64,000 nt of DNA from Thalassospira sp. HJ. Lineage in GTDB: Bacteria; Pseudomonadota; Alphaproteobacteria; Rhodospirillales; Thalassospiraceae. A program made the translations under genes and the position numbers. Of the stretch, positions 1 to 10,636 are shown piece after piece. Position 1 is the stretch's first letter. Each line of letters opens with the position of its first letter. The stretch lies in contig NZ_JYII01000007.1 in NCBI RefSeq assembly GCF_000948415.1, forward strand, positions 1 to 64,000, written 5' to 3'. The notes beneath the pieces are model-generated. The model was not told the DNA's origin. It did no database searches and worked only from the letters and a program-made list of their open reading frames with translations.

Positions 1-115
1 CGGTGGCCATAGCGGCCGGGAACCACCTGATCCCTTCCCGAACTCAGAAGTGAAACCAGCCTGCGCCGATGGTACTTTGTCTTAAGGCACGGGAGAGTAG
101 GTCACCGCCGGGCCT
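1..115 (+). rRNA. rrf: 5S ribosomal RNA (5' end cut by window)
   Basis: The stretch carries the universal 5S core (CCCGAACTCAGAAGTGAAAC and CGCCGATGGTACT) and closes with GGGAGAGTAGGTCACCGCCGGGCC. The first few bases of the molecule lie before the window. With tRNA-fMet directly downstream it is the tail of an alphaproteobacterial-type rrn operon (23S-5S-tRNA-fMet). Confidence 0.95.
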
Positions 116-220
116 TCCAAATACAGCACATCATATTCCCTAAACCACACACCAAACATCAAACGCCGCTTCATCCCAGACGCGGCGTTATCTGTTTAAA
201 CAACAGATTACACCCACTGA

Positions 221-297
<77 letters not shown>

Positions 298-301
298 AAT
301 A

Positions 302-336
302 AAAAAGGCGGTCCCGCATTGGGGCCGCCTTTTTTA
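302..336 (+). terminator. Rho-independent terminator of the rrn/tRNA-fMet unit
   Basis: The hairpin GGCGGTCCC-GCATT-GGGGCCGCC is flanked by an A-run and a T-run of six, five bases after the tRNA CCA end. It fits the end of the rrn transcript. Confidence 0.85.
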
Positions 337-420
337 TTTGATCACGCGAAGACGCTTTGAACTCTGGTCTTCCTGCGTTCTGAGCCTGTGCTCATAACTT
401 GAAGGCTGAAGACGTATAGA

Positions 421-441
421 AAACGTGCCAGTGGCACGTTT
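421..441 (-). terminator. Hairpin, probable terminator of the ClpP-like gene
   Basis: AAACGTGCCA-G-TGGCACGTTT is a perfect inverted repeat followed by GTTTTCT on the minus strand, about 65 bp beyond the stop at 508. Confidence 0.6.
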
Positions 442-507
442 TTAGTCTGAAGGTCGAGCACGGCGAAGCCGCGCGCAGACTGCGCAGGTTCAAAACGCGC
501 CACAAGC

Positions 508-1392
508 TCACTCCTCAACCACCCCATCCACAACACCCGCCTCAAGCAGCTCCGCTGTCTCCGGGAACCAGATCCCGGTATGCGGGGCGAGGAAGACTTG
601 CTTAAGGAAGCTCTCGGCAATGCCCTGGCTGCGATAGAAGGTGATTTCCTTTTCCTGCTGGCCCTTGATGTCATACAGCGGCACGGGATAGTTCAGATCG
701 ATCTTGTATTGATGGAAGCCCAGCCGGCCATCGGGACCGAGATAGCGTTTGGCGCCGCCGATAAAGGCGGTCGTGCAGGCGGAACTGCAATCGGCAAACA
801 CATAGGTGTCCAAGCCCCGGTCCCGGATCAGGAAGCCGACACCGCGCCCTTCATAGACATGCCCGCCGTCACTGCTAAGGACGATGCCGGTCACATCGGG
901 ATTTTGATCGAGCAAGGCCGCCAATCGCTGCGCCATGCCAAGGGCAAAGATGCCGGTGATGTGGATGCGGGTGTTATCGGGACTGAGTGTGAGCGCATAT
1001 TGGCTGGCGCGGGCATCTTCAAGCTCGGTCAGGTTGACCGGTATAAACCGTTCCGGGGCGAGGGAACGGAAAGAGGCCGCGATGCTGAGTACGGTAAAGG
1101 CCAGACACAGCCCGGTCACCCCATAGGTCACAACGGTCCAGATGTTCGCAAGAATGCTCACCTGATGGCGGGTGGCGCGCAGCACCCCGACCACCTGCCA
1201 GGCAAAAACAACGCCATGAAAAAGAAGAATAAAAACAACCGTCGCGATCAGGGCGGGAGTGCGATCAGAGATATAGGGCGGGAGCGTATAGCGATCGGCA
1301 AACAGGATCAGAGCGCGGATCAGGATCAGATTGACGCACAGCGCGAATAACAGCGCGTGCTTTCCTTGCCAGTGATCCTGGAGATATCGCAA
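508..1392 (-). CDS. Membrane-anchored ClpP/crotonase-fold serine hydrolase
   Basis: This 294-residue protein has three predicted membrane helices (about 10-32, 47-70, 85-107). A soluble domain of about 175 residues then shows ClpP-like features: SSDGGHVYEG (173-182), a candidate nucleophile Ser204 in DCSSACTTAF, and a candidate His227 in LGFHQY. I infer a peptidase or related hydrolase on one face of the inner membrane. The family is common in alphaproteobacteria without an assigned substrate. It stands alone, with a hairpin downstream. The triad acid cannot be fixed by eye, so catalytic activity is likely but unproved. Confidence 0.75.
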   Translation of the reverse strand: MRYLQDHWQGKHALLFALCVNLILIRALILFADRYTLPPYISDRTPALIATVVFILLFHGVVFAWQVVGVLRATRHQVSILANIWTVVTYGVTGLCLAFTVLSIAASFRSLAPERFIPVNLTELEDARASQYALTLSPDNTRIHITGIFALGMAQRLAALLDQNPDVTGIVLSSDGGHVYEGRGVGFLIRDRGLDTYVFADCSSACTTAFIGGAKRYLGPDGRLGFHQYKIDLNYPVPLYDIKGQQEKEITFYRSQGIAESFLKQVFLAPHTGIWFPETAELLEAGVVDGVVEE

Positions 1393-1481
1393 TTGAGCTG
1401 TTCCTTAAGCGTTCAGGTTTGAAATTAATGAAAACCGAACTCCTCCCCAGTTTTGTGAAGCTTTATGGTAGTTCAATACTT

Positions 1482-2633
1482 TCAGAGGAGGAACTGCATG
1501 TTTTGGGTATTAAGTTCGCGTGTTACCCATGCATAAATACATTCAGCATGGCTTGCATAACTATGATGTTCATCTCCGCCGATGATCATCCCATACCACC
1601 GACTGGTATCATCATCTGGGCCTAATGACGAAACACCTAGGCGAACAGCGGACCCAGAATCACCAGGATTGCTGAGGCGCTGGGAAACGTATTGAGGACT
1701 GCGATGTCCAAGCATTAAGACGTCACCAATTGAGTGAAGGGTGCCGTCGTTAAATATATCAATAGATTTACGGACGGTGAGGGCGGATACTTTCCCTTTC
1801 GTAGCGGAGTTGCGATAAGCACCGTAAAAGAATATTGGGTCTTCTTGATGAATTTCGGAGATTTTTTGAATTATAGCGGACGTTGTATTTCGATGTTGTG
1901 AAGAAGGACTTGAAGAGTTTGACCCCTTGATAAGGGCAGCATCTAGTTTGGTAGTGACTTGGCCGATTTTTATATCTGGCCCGCATGTTGTATAGTGCTG
2001 CGTTGTTCCCAGAGGAAAGCGCTGGCTGCCGAATTTAATCCCGAGGATACGGCGGAAACTCTCTAAATGTACTTCGCTTCCCAAATCAGTCACATGCCCG
2101 CATGTCAAACCGAAGACATCTCCATTTTCTAACTTAAATGTTCCGCAGAGTGTTCCATAGCTTCCGCTAGAAATCGAGCCCTCACTCACAATCCTGTCGC
2201 CAGTCCCGAGGTTTGCTTTTGCAGGCCCACTTTTGCGGTAGCGGATTGGAGTTGTCTCAAATTCTCGACGCTCGTAGTACTTATCCCCCCAATACTCAGG
2301 GGCAACGTCAATGATGATCTCGTACTTTGGAAAAGATAAAGACCTGTAAGGGTGAGTCGGAGGAATCTGGTCCAATATAAACTGCGGTTGGTTCTCTGGT
2401 TCGGAGTGAATAAAATAATTGTAGTAAAAGTGAAGGTAGTCATTACTGACATGCCAAGGTGTACTATAATGAGCTTGTACAGCAAGCAGCCAACGAGCAT
2501 ATGTTTCGTCAGGTATATAGCGAATGTGTTGGCCGGTAGAATGCTCTGGATTAATAAAGTCAGGCAGGTCACTTTGGAAGAGTTTACTCAACCTTCCAGA
2601 GAATGCTTCATACCTTAAATAATCAATCAGCAT
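1482..2633 (-). CDS. Trypsin-like serine protease, cytoplasmic, accessory
   Basis: The 383-residue protein has no signal peptide. The second half is a chymotrypsin-fold protease with the triad in the classical order: His180 in LTCGHVTD, Asp231 in KLDAALIKG, Ser326 in NPGDSGSAV. Residues 1-150 form an unrecognised N-terminal domain rich in aromatic residues. The gene is clearly AT-richer than its neighbours and starts 18 bp after the stop of a small membrane-protein gene, so the two form one operon. Cytoplasmic trypsin domains of this kind occur as effectors or activating proteases in bacterial defence systems; that role is inference. The ribosome-binding site is weak (AAGATG). Confidence 0.8.
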   Translation of the reverse strand: MLIDYLRYEAFSGRLSKLFQSDLPDFINPEHSTGQHIRYIPDETYARWLLAVQAHYSTPWHVSNDYLHFYYNYFIHSEPENQPQFILDQIPPTHPYRSLSFPKYEIIIDVAPEYWGDKYYERREFETTPIRYRKSGPAKANLGTGDRIVSEGSISSGSYGTLCGTFKLENGDVFGLTCGHVTDLGSEVHLESFRRILGIKFGSQRFPLGTTQHYTTCGPDIKIGQVTTKLDAALIKGSNSSSPSSQHRNTTSAIIQKISEIHQEDPIFFYGAYRNSATKGKVSALTVRKSIDIFNDGTLHSIGDVLMLGHRSPQYVSQRLSNPGDSGSAVRLGVSSLGPDDDTSRWYGMIIGGDEHHSYASHAECIYAWVTRELNTQNMQFLL

Positions 2634-2651
2634 GACATCTTAATCACAAAT

Positions 2652-3005
2652 TTAACTTAAGAGGCTTGCCAGAGCTGATTGCCAGCCCAGTCCAATTGGA
2701 ACCAGAGCAATTAGCTGAAGCGCAATAGGTTTTTGAGGATCGAATGAAGATTTGTAGACGCTCGGAAGGATTAATACTGCTGCGACAGCACTAAACAAAA
2801 GTTGTCCCCAGATTGTCGAGAACTCAATAGACCAAGTTCCATGATCAGAATAGTGCCTTAGGAAAGGTTCCACAAAAACACCTGCCAAAACAGCAATATA
2901 CTGAGGAAAAATTCGGGCATGATTGTCGCTGCCCCTTTGGCCGGATGGGATGGTAGAACGGTAGTTTGATTGCAAATCGAAGTAACTCAATACCTTGTTA
3001 ATCAT
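2652..3005 (-). CDS. Small three-helix membrane protein partnered with protease
   Basis: I do not recognise the family. The 117 residues contain a polar N-terminal 30 residues and three hydrophobic segments (about 32-50, 64-84, 92-116). It is the first gene of an AT-rich two-gene operon with the trypsin-like protease downstream. A protease plus small membrane protein could be a cleavage-activated pore former with its activator, or a membrane anchor; nothing in the sequence decides this. The start ATG at 3005 has only a weak GTGGAA ahead of it. Confidence 0.65.
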   Translation of the reverse strand: MINKVLSYFDLQSNYRSTIPSGQRGSDNHARIFPQYIAVLAGVFVEPFLRHYSDHGTWSIEFSTIWGQLLFSAVAAVLILPSVYKSSFDPQKPIALQLIALVPIGLGWQSALASLLS

Positions 3006-3342
3006 TTTTCCACTTTAGATAGATTCTTTCGTAAAATTGTAACCAAAAGTGTATATCAATTTCTCTGAATGTTTCAAGGGAAATGTAGCTGTGGTTCCTA
3101 TGATCAAAGTTGCATAGTGAAATATACTTTTAGCTAGCTGAGGACTCCTTAGCTTGTCCGTTGGTTGTTAATAGAAGATTTGTGCTTGCTAAATGTAGGT
3201 GTGGCAGAAATTAGAATTCAAATTGTATGGTTGTGTTTTGGGAAACATTTTTTGCCATTAACGAGAACACCCCCGGCCTAGCGACCGGGGGTGTTCTCAT
3301 TTCAAAGCCTTAAAGCTCCAAATCACATCAATCCATCAGCCC
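3006..3342. other. AT-rich gene-free interval
   Basis: No ORF with coding character is visible. The interval must hold the promoter of the membrane protein/protease operon and contains the katG-side hairpin at 3263-3299. No direct repeats or att-like sequences were seen. Confidence 0.6.
3263..3299 (-). terminator. Strong hairpin downstream of katG
   Basis: GAGAACACCCCCGG and its complement form a stem of 14 or more base pairs around a short loop, 44 bp beyond the katG stop. The T-run is poor on both strands, so the stem strength is the main argument. Confidence 0.65.
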
Positions 3343-6047
<2,705 letters not shown>

Positions 6048-7058
6048 ATGTCTCATTCTTCAAAAGGTGCCATTTACATGGCAGCAGCGGCCAATCTGTT
6101 GATTGCTGTGGCGAAGTTTGGCGGGGCGGCGATTACCGGCTCGGCCGCGATGATGTCGGAGGGCATTCATTCGCTGGTCGATACCGGCAATCAGGGGCTT
6201 TTGCTTTTGGGCTTGCGGCTGTCAGTCCGTGAACCGGATGAGCGGCATCCGCTGGGCTATGGCAAGGAGACCTATTTCTGGTCGTTTCTGGTGGCGGTGA
6301 TGATTTTCGGGCTGGGGGCTGGTGTTTCGATCTGGGAAGGGGTGGACAAGATCCTGCATCCGCATGCGCTTGATGTGCATGTGGTGGCCACGTTTGGAGG
6401 GTTTGATGTCCGGACCTATCACGTTGTGTTTTCGATCCTAGTGATTGCGATTGTGCTCGAGGGGGCCGCGTTTCGCACGGCTTACCTGACGTTTCGCGCG
6501 CAGCACCCCGATATGCCGCTGGTAAAGGCGGTGCGCAGCAGCAAGGACCCGACGGTATTTGTCATCCTGTTTGAGGATTCAGCAGCGTTGCTTGGCCTTG
6601 TGGTGGCATGTGTCGGGATTGCGGCGGCCTATTGGCTTGAGATGCCCGTACTTGATGGTCTGGCATCGGTGATGATCGGGCTTATTCTGGCGGTGACGGC
6701 GTTCATGCTGGCGGTCGAGTGCAAGGGGCTTCTGATTGGCGAAAGTGCCAATGCCCAAAGCCGCAAAATGATTGCCGATATGGTCGCGGCCATTCCGGGC
6801 ATCCTTAAGGTGAATGAGATCATCACCCTGCATCACGGGCCGCAAAGCCTGATGGTCTGCGTCAGTGTCGATTTCGAGGACAAGGTGACTTCCCCGCAGG
6901 TGGAAGCGGCTGTCAGTCGATTGGAAAGCGAAATTCGCGCGGCGATCCCGGAAGTCTCCAAGGTGTTTATCGAAGCGCAAAGTTGGACCGGGCATCAGAC
7001 TTTGCTGGAGCAAGCCCGTGCGGCCGAAGAAGGGGAGGGCGCAGAACATCCCGGGTGA
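6048..7058 (+). CDS. Cation diffusion facilitator (ZnT9-like subgroup)
   Basis: This inner-membrane divalent metal transporter has 336 residues. It shows the CDF layout: helices near 10-60, the TM2 motif HSLVD (His41-Asp45), a cytoplasmic loop, and a TM5 site reading FEDSAALLG (Glu176, Asp177) instead of the usual HxxxD. That variant and the RSSKDPTVF segment point to the SLC30A9/ZnT9-like subgroup rather than classical zinc exporters, so the metal is uncertain. The last 80 residues form the cytoplasmic ferredoxin-like dimer domain. The start has a weak GGAAA site. Confidence 0.85.
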   Translation: MSHSSKGAIYMAAAANLLIAVAKFGGAAITGSAAMMSEGIHSLVDTGNQGLLLLGLRLSVREPDERHPLGYGKETYFWSFLVAVMIFGLGAGVSIWEGVDKILHPHALDVHVVATFGGFDVRTYHVVFSILVIAIVLEGAAFRTAYLTFRAQHPDMPLVKAVRSSKDPTVFVILFEDSAALLGLVVACVGIAAAYWLEMPVLDGLASVMIGLILAVTAFMLAVECKGLLIGESANAQSRKMIADMVAAIPGILKVNEIITLHHGPQSLMVCVSVDFEDKVTSPQVEAAVSRLESEIRAAIPEVSKVFIEAQSWTGHQTLLEQARAAEEGEGAEHPG

Positions 7059-7151
7059 GTGTACATTATTGCGAACATCACCCGCGCGCATTGACCGCGG
7101 GTCTGCGCAATTGTATGAGGAATAAAATCAACACCAAAATTCGAGGGCAGG

Positions 7152-8114
7152 GTGAGCGCGCTAAATCAGGATTACGGACCATCTCTTTCATGGATTGCGG
7201 TTGATTGGGGGACCTCCAACCTGCGGGTCTGGGCGATGGATGATAACGCTAACATCCTTGGTTCTGTTGAAAGCCCGCTTGGCATGAATGCGATTGCCGG
7301 TGACCCGAAGCTTTCATTCGAGGCGGTGCTGATTGACCTGATTGACGCTTGGCTTGCCAAGGACATGGTCGGATTGCCCGTCGTGATTTGTGGGATGGCT
7401 GGGGCGAAGCAAGGATGGCTTGAAGCACCTTATTGCGATGTGCCGGCACGGCCTGCGGACCTGGCGCAGGGGGCTGCGAAACCGGATGTGAGGGATCCTC
7501 GCATTTCGGTGTTTATTCTGCCGGGACTGTGTCAGCGCGGGGATCCTGATGTCATGCGCGGCGAGGAAACCCAACTGGTTGGCTTTATGGCCGCCCATCC
7601 GGGTTTTGCCGGCTGGGTCTGTTTGCCCGGCACCCATTCGAAATGGGCGCGGATATCGGGCGGGGAGATCACGACCTTTCGCACCTATATGAGTGGGGAG
7701 GTGTTTGCCCTTCTGTCGCAACATTCCATTTTGCAGCACTCGGTTGATGATGGCTGGGATGATGCGGCGTTCGCCGATGCGGTGCGCGCGGCCCAGACAC
7801 AGCCGACGGCCTTTTTGCATCGCCTGTTTGGTGTGCGGGCCGCGGCACTTGTCGCGCCAGCCGGGACCACTGTAGCGTCGGGGGCTTCGGTTTTGTCTGG
7901 CACCGTCATCGGCACGGAAATCGCCGATGTGCTGGGGCTGTTGCAGCCGAACGAAAACATTGCCCTGATCGGGGCGGGCAAGCTGGCGTCGCTTTATCAG
8001 GCGGCCTTGGCTGTGCATGGCCACAAGGCCACACCTCAGGACGGGGCGACAATTACACTTTCAGGGTTGGCGCGGGCACGCACGACCCTTGTTCCGACAT
8101 CAAAGGAAAACTGA
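7152..8114 (+). CDS. dgoK: 2-dehydro-3-deoxygalactonokinase
   Basis: DgoK phosphorylates 2-keto-3-deoxy-galactonate in the De Ley-Doudoroff route for galactose-type sugars. The 320 residues begin with the family's phosphate-binding motif AVDWGTSNLRVW, and LPGTHSKWARI (about 157-167) is a second family hallmark. The start is GTG at 7152 behind GAGGGCAG. The aldolase dgoA begins 3 bp after the stop, so the two are co-translated. The dehydratase and a sugar transporter are not in this window. Confidence 0.92.
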   Translation: MSALNQDYGPSLSWIAVDWGTSNLRVWAMDDNANILGSVESPLGMNAIAGDPKLSFEAVLIDLIDAWLAKDMVGLPVVICGMAGAKQGWLEAPYCDVPARPADLAQGAAKPDVRDPRISVFILPGLCQRGDPDVMRGEETQLVGFMAAHPGFAGWVCLPGTHSKWARISGGEITTFRTYMSGEVFALLSQHSILQHSVDDGWDDAAFADAVRAAQTQPTAFLHRLFGVRAAALVAPAGTTVASGASVLSGTVIGTEIADVLGLLQPNENIALIGAGKLASLYQAALAVHGHKATPQDGATITLSGLARARTTLVPTSKEN

Positions 8115-8117
8115 GCC

Positions 8118-8771
8118 ATGACATCCTATGTTGCAGAACAGATTACGGATCCGGTGACGGGCAAAGGGCGCCGTCGCCTGATCGCAATCCTGCGCGGTGT
8201 ACAGCCGCATGAGGCCGCCGATATGGCACGTGCGCTGGTCGATGCCGGGATCACCATGATCGAGGTGCCCCTGAACTCGCCAGAGCCGCTTAAAAGCATT
8301 GCTGCGATGAAAGAGGCGGTCGGTGATGCCGCCATGATCGGGGCGGGCACGGTTCTGACCACCAAGGATGTTGCCGATGTTAAGGCCGCCAAGGGCGAGT
8401 TTGTTGTCTCGCCCAATTGCGATATCGATGTGATCACGAAAACCAAGGAACTTGGCATGGGTTCTTGGCCGGGTGTTCTGACCCCGACCGAATGCTTTGC
8501 CGCGATCAAGGCCGGGGCCGACGGGCTCAAGATTTTTCCGGCCAGCATCATCGGGGCCGAGGGCATCAAGGCCATGCGCGCTGTTTTGCCCCAAAGCACG
8601 CCGGTCTATGCTGTCGGCGGCGTCGGCCCGGATGATTTTGCCTCTTACGCCAAGGCAGGCTGCGATGGCTTTGGCCTTGGATCTGGCCTCTATAAGCCCG
8701 GCATGACAGCGACTGACGTATCAAATGCCGCGATCGCCTATGTCAGCGCACATGATGCGGTGTTTGGCTGA
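8118..8771 (+). CDS. dgoA: 2-dehydro-3-deoxy-6-phosphogalactonate aldolase
   Basis: This class I aldolase cleaves KDPGal to pyruvate and glyceraldehyde 3-phosphate. Its 217 residues form the KDPG-aldolase barrel: the catalytic Glu lies in MIEVPLNSP, VLTPTE marks the phosphate side, and the Schiff-base Lys lies in GLKIFPAS. It follows dgoK after 3 bp, with AAGGA inside the end of dgoK as its ribosome-binding site. The IEVPLNSPEPL segment fits DgoA better than the gluconate-pathway enzyme Eda. Confidence 0.92.
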   Translation: MTSYVAEQITDPVTGKGRRRLIAILRGVQPHEAADMARALVDAGITMIEVPLNSPEPLKSIAAMKEAVGDAAMIGAGTVLTTKDVADVKAAKGEFVVSPNCDIDVITKTKELGMGSWPGVLTPTECFAAIKAGADGLKIFPASIIGAEGIKAMRAVLPQSTPVYAVGGVGPDDFASYAKAGCDGFGLGSGLYKPGMTATDVSNAAIAYVSAHDAVFG

Positions 8772-8893
8772 GGGGCCCGTTCCGGAATATTCTGTTTTGA
8801 AATAATTCCAAATCGTGGAAGTGCGTTTGACCCTTTTGGGCGTGCGGGCTAAATTCCTGTCATTGTCTGAATTCCTGAACATGGGAGGATCCA

Positions 8894-9673
8894 TTGGATC
8901 TTGGAATTAAGGGCCGCAAGGCCATTGTGTGTGCGTCGTCCAAGGGGCTTGGTCGTGGCTGTGCGATCAAGCTGGCCGAAGCCGGTGTTGACCTTGTGCT
9001 GAATGCGCGCTCCGAAGGGCCGCTTGCTGAAACGGCGGAATATATCCGCGATACCTATGGCGTGAACGTCACAACGGTCGCGTGCGATATCACTACCGAA
9101 GAAGGCCGTAACAAGGTTCTGGCCGCTGTCGATGCGCCGGATATTCTGGTCAATAACGCCGGCGGTCCTCCCCCGGGTGTTTGGTCCGATTGGGGCCAGA
9201 AAGAATGGGAAGCAGCCGTTCAGTCGAACATGCTGACCCCGATCCTGCTGGCAACAGCTGTCCTGCCGGGCATGATTTCGCGTCAGTGGGGCCGGATTGT
9301 GAACATCACGTCGGGTTCTGTGAAATCACCGATCCCGCATCTGGGCCTTTCGAACGGGGCGCGTGCCGGTCTGACCGGTTTTGTCGCCGGAACCTCGCGC
9401 CAGGTTGCCAAGGATGGTGTGATCATGAACAACCTTCTGCCGGGTCAGCATGATACCGACCGTATCAATGCGCTGATGACCAACAAGTCGAAGGCCGAGG
9501 GCATCTCGCTTGAAGAAGCACGCACCAAAACCCAGGCCGGTCTTCCGACCGGACGTTTTGGCGATCCGCTTGATTTCGGGGCGACCTGTGCGTTTATGTG
9601 CAGCGAGCATGCGAAATTCATGGTCGGGCAGAACGTTCTGCTTGATGGCGGAGCCTTCAACTCCACCCTTTAA
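8894..9673 (+). CDS. Atypical SDR-family protein (FabG-like)
   Basis: The 259-residue protein has a Rossmann fold and is 3-oxoacyl-ACP-reductase-like. The cofactor motif is CASSKGLGRG rather than TGxxxGxG; NNAG is present. The catalytic Ser lies in ITSGSV, but the expected YxxxK reads SNGAR (LGLSNGARAG), so Tyr and Lys are both lost. This matches a known SDR subgroup with imperfect motifs. The start is TTG at 8894, 4 bases after GGGAGGA, and there is no better start. Its position behind dgoKA suggests a sugar-acid role (dehydrogenase or lactone chemistry), but activity cannot be assumed. Confidence 0.8.
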   Translation: MDLGIKGRKAIVCASSKGLGRGCAIKLAEAGVDLVLNARSEGPLAETAEYIRDTYGVNVTTVACDITTEEGRNKVLAAVDAPDILVNNAGGPPPGVWSDWGQKEWEAAVQSNMLTPILLATAVLPGMISRQWGRIVNITSGSVKSPIPHLGLSNGARAGLTGFVAGTSRQVAKDGVIMNNLLPGQHDTDRINALMTNKSKAEGISLEEARTKTQAGLPTGRFGDPLDFGATCAFMCSEHAKFMVGQNVLLDGGAFNSTL

Positions 9674-9694
9674 TTCGTCCCATGCTGGTCTGCA

Positions 9695-9770
9695 AACGGC
9701 TGGCTTCTGCGCTTCCGGTGCTCACGTACCTTAAGTACGTTGCGCGCCGGTTCTCAAAGTCAGCCGTTTT
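9695..9770. repeat. Long imperfect palindrome after the SDR gene
   Basis: Outer arms AAACGGCTG and CAGCCGTTT enclose an inner palindrome centred on GTACCTTAAGTAC. It starts about 20 bp after the SDR stop and could serve as a terminator or a dispersed intergenic palindrome. Sequences of similar look occur between genes in many alphaproteobacteria, but copy number here cannot be judged. Confidence 0.5.
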
Positions 9771-9824
9771 CGCCACAGCATGAAACGAATTCGGTCGTGC
9801 AATCAAAGACCGGGTAATTCGCAG

Positions 9825-10097
9825 ATGGCGTCATTCACCTTTGTTTATGTGCTGCGCGAACTGGATTTTGTGCCGGGGCAGGGCAAGGTCAAACTGCCCC
9901 GGACCTATGTTGGCTGGTCGACCGATGTCGAGGCGAGGCTCGCCACGCATAACAGCGGGAGGGGCGCCAAGACGACGCGCGGGCGGCAGTGGGAGCTGGT
10001 TTATGTCGAACGGTTCCGCACCTTCGGGCAGGCGATGAGCCGGGAATGGCATCTGAAACGCGATCGCAAGCTGCGCAAGATGCTGGCTGGCGGCTAG
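9825..10097 (+). CDS. GIY-YIG domain protein (UPF0213 type)
   Basis: The 90-residue protein is almost entirely a GIY-YIG nuclease-fold domain: FVYVLR for the first strand, TYVGWSTDVEARLATHN for the YIG strand and its conserved Arg, and EWHLKRDRKLR at the end. Free-standing versions are common, and their substrates are mostly unknown. I chose ATG 9825 (MASFTF) because the domain begins there; an in-frame ATG at 9780 adds 15 unconserved residues within the flanking palindrome region. Confidence 0.75.
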   Translation: MASFTFVYVLRELDFVPGQGKVKLPRTYVGWSTDVEARLATHNSGRGAKTTRGRQWELVYVERFRTFGQAMSREWHLKRDRKLRKMLAGG

Positions 10098-10194
10098 TCC
10101 GGATGGGGTATGCCCAAATCAGCACTTGCATCATCGCGCCAAGTAACAGATATGTGCTTGCAAATCACACCTTCAAACTAAGGGCCCGTCGATC

Positions 10195-10542
10195 ATGGCA
10201 TTCGTTCGCAAAAATCCGCTGAAACTCAACAAGCTGCAACTGCGCACCCTTGTGCTGGCACAGGTGATTGCCAAGGATCCCAATTCCGGGAAGATCGATG
10301 AGGCAACCGGCGAAGCAACGCTTCTGCGCGTTCCGCATGCCCATGGCGATCACGTTCATGTCGGCAAGTTCACCGTGGCGGCCCGCGATGCCAGCGGTTT
10401 TGAAAACCCGGCTGTCTGGGTGGCACTGAACCGTAAGGGGCTGGTCAAGGAAGGCTATCCGGCCGCCATCGTCCTGACCAAGGAAGGCATGGAATATGAC
10501 ACCGGCCTTGGCGATCATTTCCTTGAGGAAAGCGATCACTAG
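10195..10542 (+). CDS. Conserved hypothetical protein, His-rich centre
   Basis: I do not recognise the function. The 115-residue cytoplasmic protein opens with a basic helix-like segment (RKNPLKLNKLQLRTLVLAQV). It has a His cluster PHAHGDHVHVG near 52 that could bind metal, then a compact mixed region ending in an acidic tail. It is monocistronic, with a good terminator behind it. Coding character and typical codon use make it a real gene. Confidence 0.7.
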   Translation: MAFVRKNPLKLNKLQLRTLVLAQVIAKDPNSGKIDEATGEATLLRVPHAHGDHVHVGKFTVAARDASGFENPAVWVALNRKGLVKEGYPAAIVLTKEGMEYDTGLGDHFLEESDH

Positions 10543-10581
10543 GATCGTTTTCGATCCGGGCATGCCCGGGATCACGATATG

Positions 10582-10614
10582 AAAAAGCCCTGCACAAGCA
10601 GGGCTTTTGTTTTT
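10582..10614. terminator. Rho-independent terminator
   Basis: AAAAAGCCCTG-CACAAG-CAGGGCTTTTGTTTTT lies between the convergent 10195 gene and the binding protein gene ending at 10637. The T-rich side favours the plus strand, but it can serve both. Confidence 0.85.
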
Positions 10615-10636
10615 GGGGTACGTCGAACCCGTCGGA

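Noticed and set aside
580-1350. Plus-strand ORF of 256 codons opposite the ClpP-like gene
   Set aside because: Composition is unlike a folded protein and it lies entirely within the supported minus-strand gene.
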